From contig CP136061.1 in the NCBI GenBank assembly GCA_032622095.1, positions 7,576,734 to 7,640,733 on the forward strand: 64,000 nucleotides of DNA, read 5' to 3'. This stretch comes from Siphonodentalium dalli. Its lineage: Eukaryota > Mollusca > Scaphopoda > Gadilida > Siphonodentaliidae. The notes beneath the pieces are model-generated. The model was not told the DNA's origin. It saw only the letters and a program-made list of their open reading frames with translations, and ran no database searches. The translations under genes were made by a program, and so were the position numbers. The stretch's first letter is position 1. Every line of letters begins with the position of its first letter. This document shows, piece after piece, positions 60,700-64,000 of the stretch.

Positions 60700-60848
60700 G
60701 AAATTGATTACCGGGGCTATTAGCCACCAGTGACATGTAAGAAAATATGTAATGGATTTTTCAATGATATTATAGGGGTTTCATGTGATTTAATGATATA
60801 TTTAATGAAAAGTGATTACCGCTTGGACTATTAGCCACTAGTGACATA
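60700..60848. repeat. Diverged tandem/direct repeat
   Basis: attaccggggctattagccac...gtgacat (60705) recurs at 60820, and ttttcaatgatattatagg with gtgatttaatgatatatt (60757) recurs at 61425. Confidence 0.7.
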
Positions 60849-61003
60849 TATAGAGGATATGAAATGAGTGTTTCTCTCATATGATATTTATGAAACGAGT
60901 CTAAGAATTTTCAGTTTTCTCAAGCCTCTGGCGAGAGAAAACTGAAAATTCGTGACGAGTTTCATAAATATCATATGAGAGAAACACGAATTACATATTC
61001 TAT
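60849..61003 (+). repeat. 155 bp CGAG-type palindrome
   Basis: Starts tatagaggatatg. Motifs at 60865 (TGAG), 60896 (CGAG), 60921 (CAAG), 60932 (CGAG), 60956 (CGAG) and 60987 (CGAA), all forward. Spacing 31-25-11-24-31. Arms between them (tttctctcatatgatattta, gaattttcagttttct) are complementary but unrelated to the 60.25 kb arms. Confidence 0.9.
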
Positions 61004-61490
61004 TTATCATATGACACCTATAAATTGATTATGATGTCCAAAACGCACACAAATCACTAAATAACTATATGACATCGGCAGCAAAAGGTTAATGTGACGT
61101 CACTTCATTGCACCGGAAGCCCAATTACCCATGGTGAACTAGCAGAAATAATATGCACGCGAAGATATAGTGCGCTATTCTGTTCTCGGTTTGTGACATT
61201 ATATCGTATGTTTATTAGATAAGTACGAATTACATATTCTATTTATCGTATAACAATGTCCAAAACTATATATTTCAAGATTATAATTGCGAGAATTTCG
61301 GCATCGCGTTGATTGACGAGCACGAATTTTACCTGCATTTGGTTAGAGATGCGGCTCGGCCCCGGCTGCCATTCAGCCAATCAGAACACACTTTTTGTCA
61401 ACAAACCAATCAAATTATCGGATTGGATTTTTCAATGATATTATAGGGGTTTTATGTGATTTAATGATATATTACATAGTATTTTGGCAG
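61004..61490. other. No gene recognised
   Basis: Spacer. cgaattacatattctattta at the palindrome end recurs at 61227-61246. Confidence 0.4.
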
Positions 61491-61742
61491 CATCGAGCAT
61501 ATGCTATACTATCTGTCAAACAAGCTGATACCTCATTTGTCCACAAGCTCACAATTGTTTGTTTAAATATTCTGACCAAAGTTGTCAGTCGAAGGATTCT
61601 CCTATATGTATGGACTTCTGTATTCTACGAACCTCCGACTGGCAACTTTGGTCAGAATGTTATAGAAAAAAGTTATAGAGTATTTCAAACACATAATGTA
61701 TCAACTTGTTTTTTAAATAAAATAGCATATGCTCTTAACAGT
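61491..61742. repeat. ~250 bp palindrome
   Basis: Inner stem of about 30 bp: attctgaccaaagttgtcag (61573) with ctggcaactttggtcagaat (61643-61662). Outer arms gagcatatgctata / tatgctctt are also paired. The 147-codon frame at 61395-61838 is an inverted-repeat artefact. No CGAG pairs seen. Confidence 0.75.
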
Positions 61743-61976
61743 CAAAATGCTATGTTTGTGTCAGTTCCTCATTTATTATGTTTTCATGCGGTTGCGTATT
61801 TTGAATGCGTGGTACTCACTGACCTTGAAACCACGTGATTATCCACCGTGTATATTTCGCGATAGACTCGATAATAGACTCATATGAACTAAACCAAACT
61901 ATCTTTACTGCCGCTATAAGTTGGTTAAATTGTCGACGTCGACTGTTTGTTGTGCTTGAAATTTTGACGCGTTGTA

Positions 61977-62722
61977 CACTGAGCAAAAATGTTAGTCAAT
62001 ATGACTAACTTATGTTAGTCAAGGTTTTGTGATCAGAATGATTAACTTTGGTTAGTGATAATGACTAACTCGGAAAGTTAGTCATAATGGCCATATTGTT
62101 GTTAGTCATAACGACTAAGACAAGTTTATTCAAAATGATTAGGACTGATTCATTCTGATTGACTTCTCTTAGTCACAGGGACTGTGAACATGTAATTTTG
62201 AGGAACTATTGTGTAAATTAATCAAAGACTCAACCAGATACTGCAATATCCAGAATCTGAGACCAGGTTGAAAGCATGCCAATCTTTCAATCAATTCTCA
62301 AAAATTCAGATTTCAGTACTGGTATGTTGAGATGTGTAACAATGGTTTGTGATATAGGTCTATTTATAGCTTGGTTCATTTCCGAGATGGCTGTGATGTT
62401 TATGAACTAGAACCTGTTATCCAAATATTGTAGCCTTTGATCAGTATTGTTTGCCATAATCTCCGATTACATTAGTTTCTTTATAGATTGTACATAATTG
62501 CGATAAAATTGATACAATTGATACTAAACATTTAACAATTATATTAAACATAATTTAAGGCAATGTTGTAATTTTGTTATTATTCATGTAACTTAGTCAC
62601 TATGACTAAGGCCAGAGTTAGTCATAGTGACTTATGGGAATGTATGGGTTAGTCCAAATAACTCCAAATTGCTTGTGACTAAACATAAGTTAGTCATATT
62701 GACAGGATTTTTTTTCTCAGTG
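61977..62722. mobile_element. TA-flanked MITE, CACTGAG ends
   Basis: TA at 61975-61976 and 62723-62724. Ends CACTGAGCAAAAATG and, inverted, CACTGAGAAAAAAAAT, followed on both sides by several TTAGTCANNNTGACTAA palindromes. 746 bp, no ORF. TA duplication suggests a Tc1/mariner-type source. Confidence 0.8.
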
Positions 62723-62724
62723 TA

Positions 62725-63130
62725 CCATGCAGTATTTTGTCGTGGCAAATTGGTGTAATGTAACCAAAATGGTAACAACTGCTACAACGGAATATCATTA
62801 GAAATAAACCATAAAAGCAAGCTTATATTGGGTGGTCAATATGCGGATAGTGGCAAATTATTATAATTTTAGCCCGCAATTCCGTTAGCAAGGAATCAAG
62901 TGGCATGCAAAACCAGTCTCGTTCTGAGAAAAGACTAAAATAGAGCTGTGGATACTTTTACACTCACCAATCATCATCATCACTGCACGAACTTGCAGTG
63001 CTTGACGTAGACGGGCTACTATCACAACTGCGTCTCTCGCGGTGCTACAAGCAGAGGAAATATAGTACACTTAATATGGGAGCAGGGACATGGCTGCACG
63101 GTTTCCTATACGGGGTGTCATATATTGAGG
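62725..63130. other. No gene recognised
   Basis: No repeat or domain seen. Confidence 0.45.
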
Positions 63131-63271
63131 AGCTACAACGAGTCCCCAGTTCATAGCAGAATTTAAAAACAAGTCCAGAAATTAGGTCTGGACCGAGCCT
63201 TTGGTGAGGTCCAGACTTAATTTACTGGACGAGTTTTGTAAATTCTACTATAAACTGAGGACGAATTGTGG
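63131..63271 (+). repeat. ~140 bp CGAG-type palindrome
   Basis: Motifs at 63139 (CGAG), 63170 (CAAG), 63194 (CGAG), 63205 (TGAG), 63230 (CGAG) and 63262 (CGAA), all forward; mirror sums 126402-126404. Spacing 31-24-11-25-32. Arms between (cagaattta, gtccag, aggtctggac) are complementary. Confidence 0.88.
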
Positions 63272-63316
63272 ATTCGTATTATTACATGATCCAAAACATC
63301 GACAAAACACACTTAA

Positions 63317-63691
63317 AGGTACTCAATCCGATCAGACGGTCACCATACCATCAAGATGCAACAACAACAACAACATTTCTTCAAAATACTCTTCAGTTAT
63401 CAGAATCGATTTATTATGGCCGTATTATCACCAAAGGATCATGAAATTTGACCGTATTACCACTTGATTTTAGAGTTATCCATCTTCATCCGCAATTTTG
63501 TCCGAGACCCTCCGTTTGACCACGTGTTTCTGGGCCACTTATTATTACACATCTCGAGAAATAACTTCAAAAAGTCGATATCTGATCACTCTGAGCTTTG
63601 ATAGGCGGGTTCATCGACTCGAATCAAATATGTGTTACTCCCGAAGCCAAAGCAATAGTAATTTAGGAGCGTCTGATCGGATTGAGTCCCT
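63317..63691. mobile_element. TTAA-flanked MITE
   Basis: TTAA at 63313-63316 and 63692-63695. Ends AGGTACTCAATCCGATCAG and, inverted, AGGGACTCAATCCGATCAG, pairing for about 22 bp. 375 bp. Contains a short caacaacaacaac run. Same AGGnAC start as the element at 45412. Confidence 0.82.
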
Positions 63692-63695
63692 TTAA

Positions 63696-64000
63696 ATCAA
63701 CAAATGGGACGCGAAACGAACATCGGCTTCTATAAGGAATGTGCTGATGTTTCACGCAACTATGCATTGTTTGCCAGATAAAAAACGACTTATTGGCGTA
63801 TTTAATGTCGTATATTTAATGACATAACTTTTCAAAGTCTTCATTCATTATAGTTTGTTGGAAAAATATTGGAAGCCATAGCATTTTGAGACGTAGCGTA
63901 CGGAATGTAAACAGCCGACAAACCGGAAGTCAAATGTCACCTGGCACTATTTCCTGTTATTAAACGAACGTTTAATATCACAATTTATCACATAATTTGG
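63696..64000. other. No gene recognised
   Basis: Right edge of the window; no structure seen. Confidence 0.4.

Noticed and set aside
61395-61838. 147-codon gene
   Set aside because: Frame lies across a ~250 bp palindrome and has no recognisable domain.

Overview
This window is animal genomic DNA, AT-rich and dominated by repeats. It is most likely from a mollusc, and a bivalve is my best guess. That rests on the mix of families: jockey/CR1-like LINEs, a SWIM-finger gene relic, a fucolectin (FTP)-type exon, an NHL-type propeller exon, and many families of inverted-repeat transposons and minisatellites. There is no operon structure, no rRNA and no tRNA I could recognise. Only three stretches look like host protein-coding sequence, and a few more are relics.

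Layout. 0-9 kb: a 28-29 bp minisatellite, a broken SWIM-finger gene (minus strand), a ~290 bp degenerate satellite, one FTP lectin-type exon (6249-6485), a 76 bp minisatellite, and the first copy of a mobile cassette with palindromic ends. 9-17 kb: an assembly gap in a TCA microsatellite, a foldback-like pair of inverted arms around a relic acidic ORF, two copies of a hairpin-bearing element, and a 5'-truncated LINE. 17-21 kb: a piggyBac-like (TTAA) element, the terminal exon of a propeller protein (17908-18686), and a long array made from that exon's own 3' end. 22-36 kb: nested transposons whose boundaries can be read from empty copies elsewhere in the window, then minisatellites. 36.7-37.2 kb: a complete small gene for a secreted Arg/Gly/Leu-rich protein. 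41-52.8 kb: a 283 bp array, a nearly full-length LINE with both ORFs (minus strand) that is itself split by a TTAA element, a 677 bp repeat pair, and two more cassette copies. 53-64 kb: few genes, but rich in palindromes.

Most unusual signal. Eight long palindromes (14.5, 15.0, 20.6, 57.6, 58.06, 60.3, 60.9 and 63.2 kb) share an odd property. Their arms are complementary except at CGAG (or CTCG) tetranucleotides, which sit at mirror positions but read in the same direction on both arms. When folded, one strand would place 5'-CGAG-3' opposite 5'-CGAG-3', that is, tandem G.A mismatches closed by C:G pairs. Three of the palindromes share little arm sequence, yet keep nearly the same motif spacing (about 32-25-11-25-32). 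This looks like conservation of a folded structure rather than of sequence. I know of no described element with this design.

Second unusual signal. A 229-367 bp cassette with self-palindromic ends occurs four times. At three different kinds of site it sits on the symmetry axis of an unrelated inverted repeat. All calls are from reading the sequence by eye; no database search was possible.
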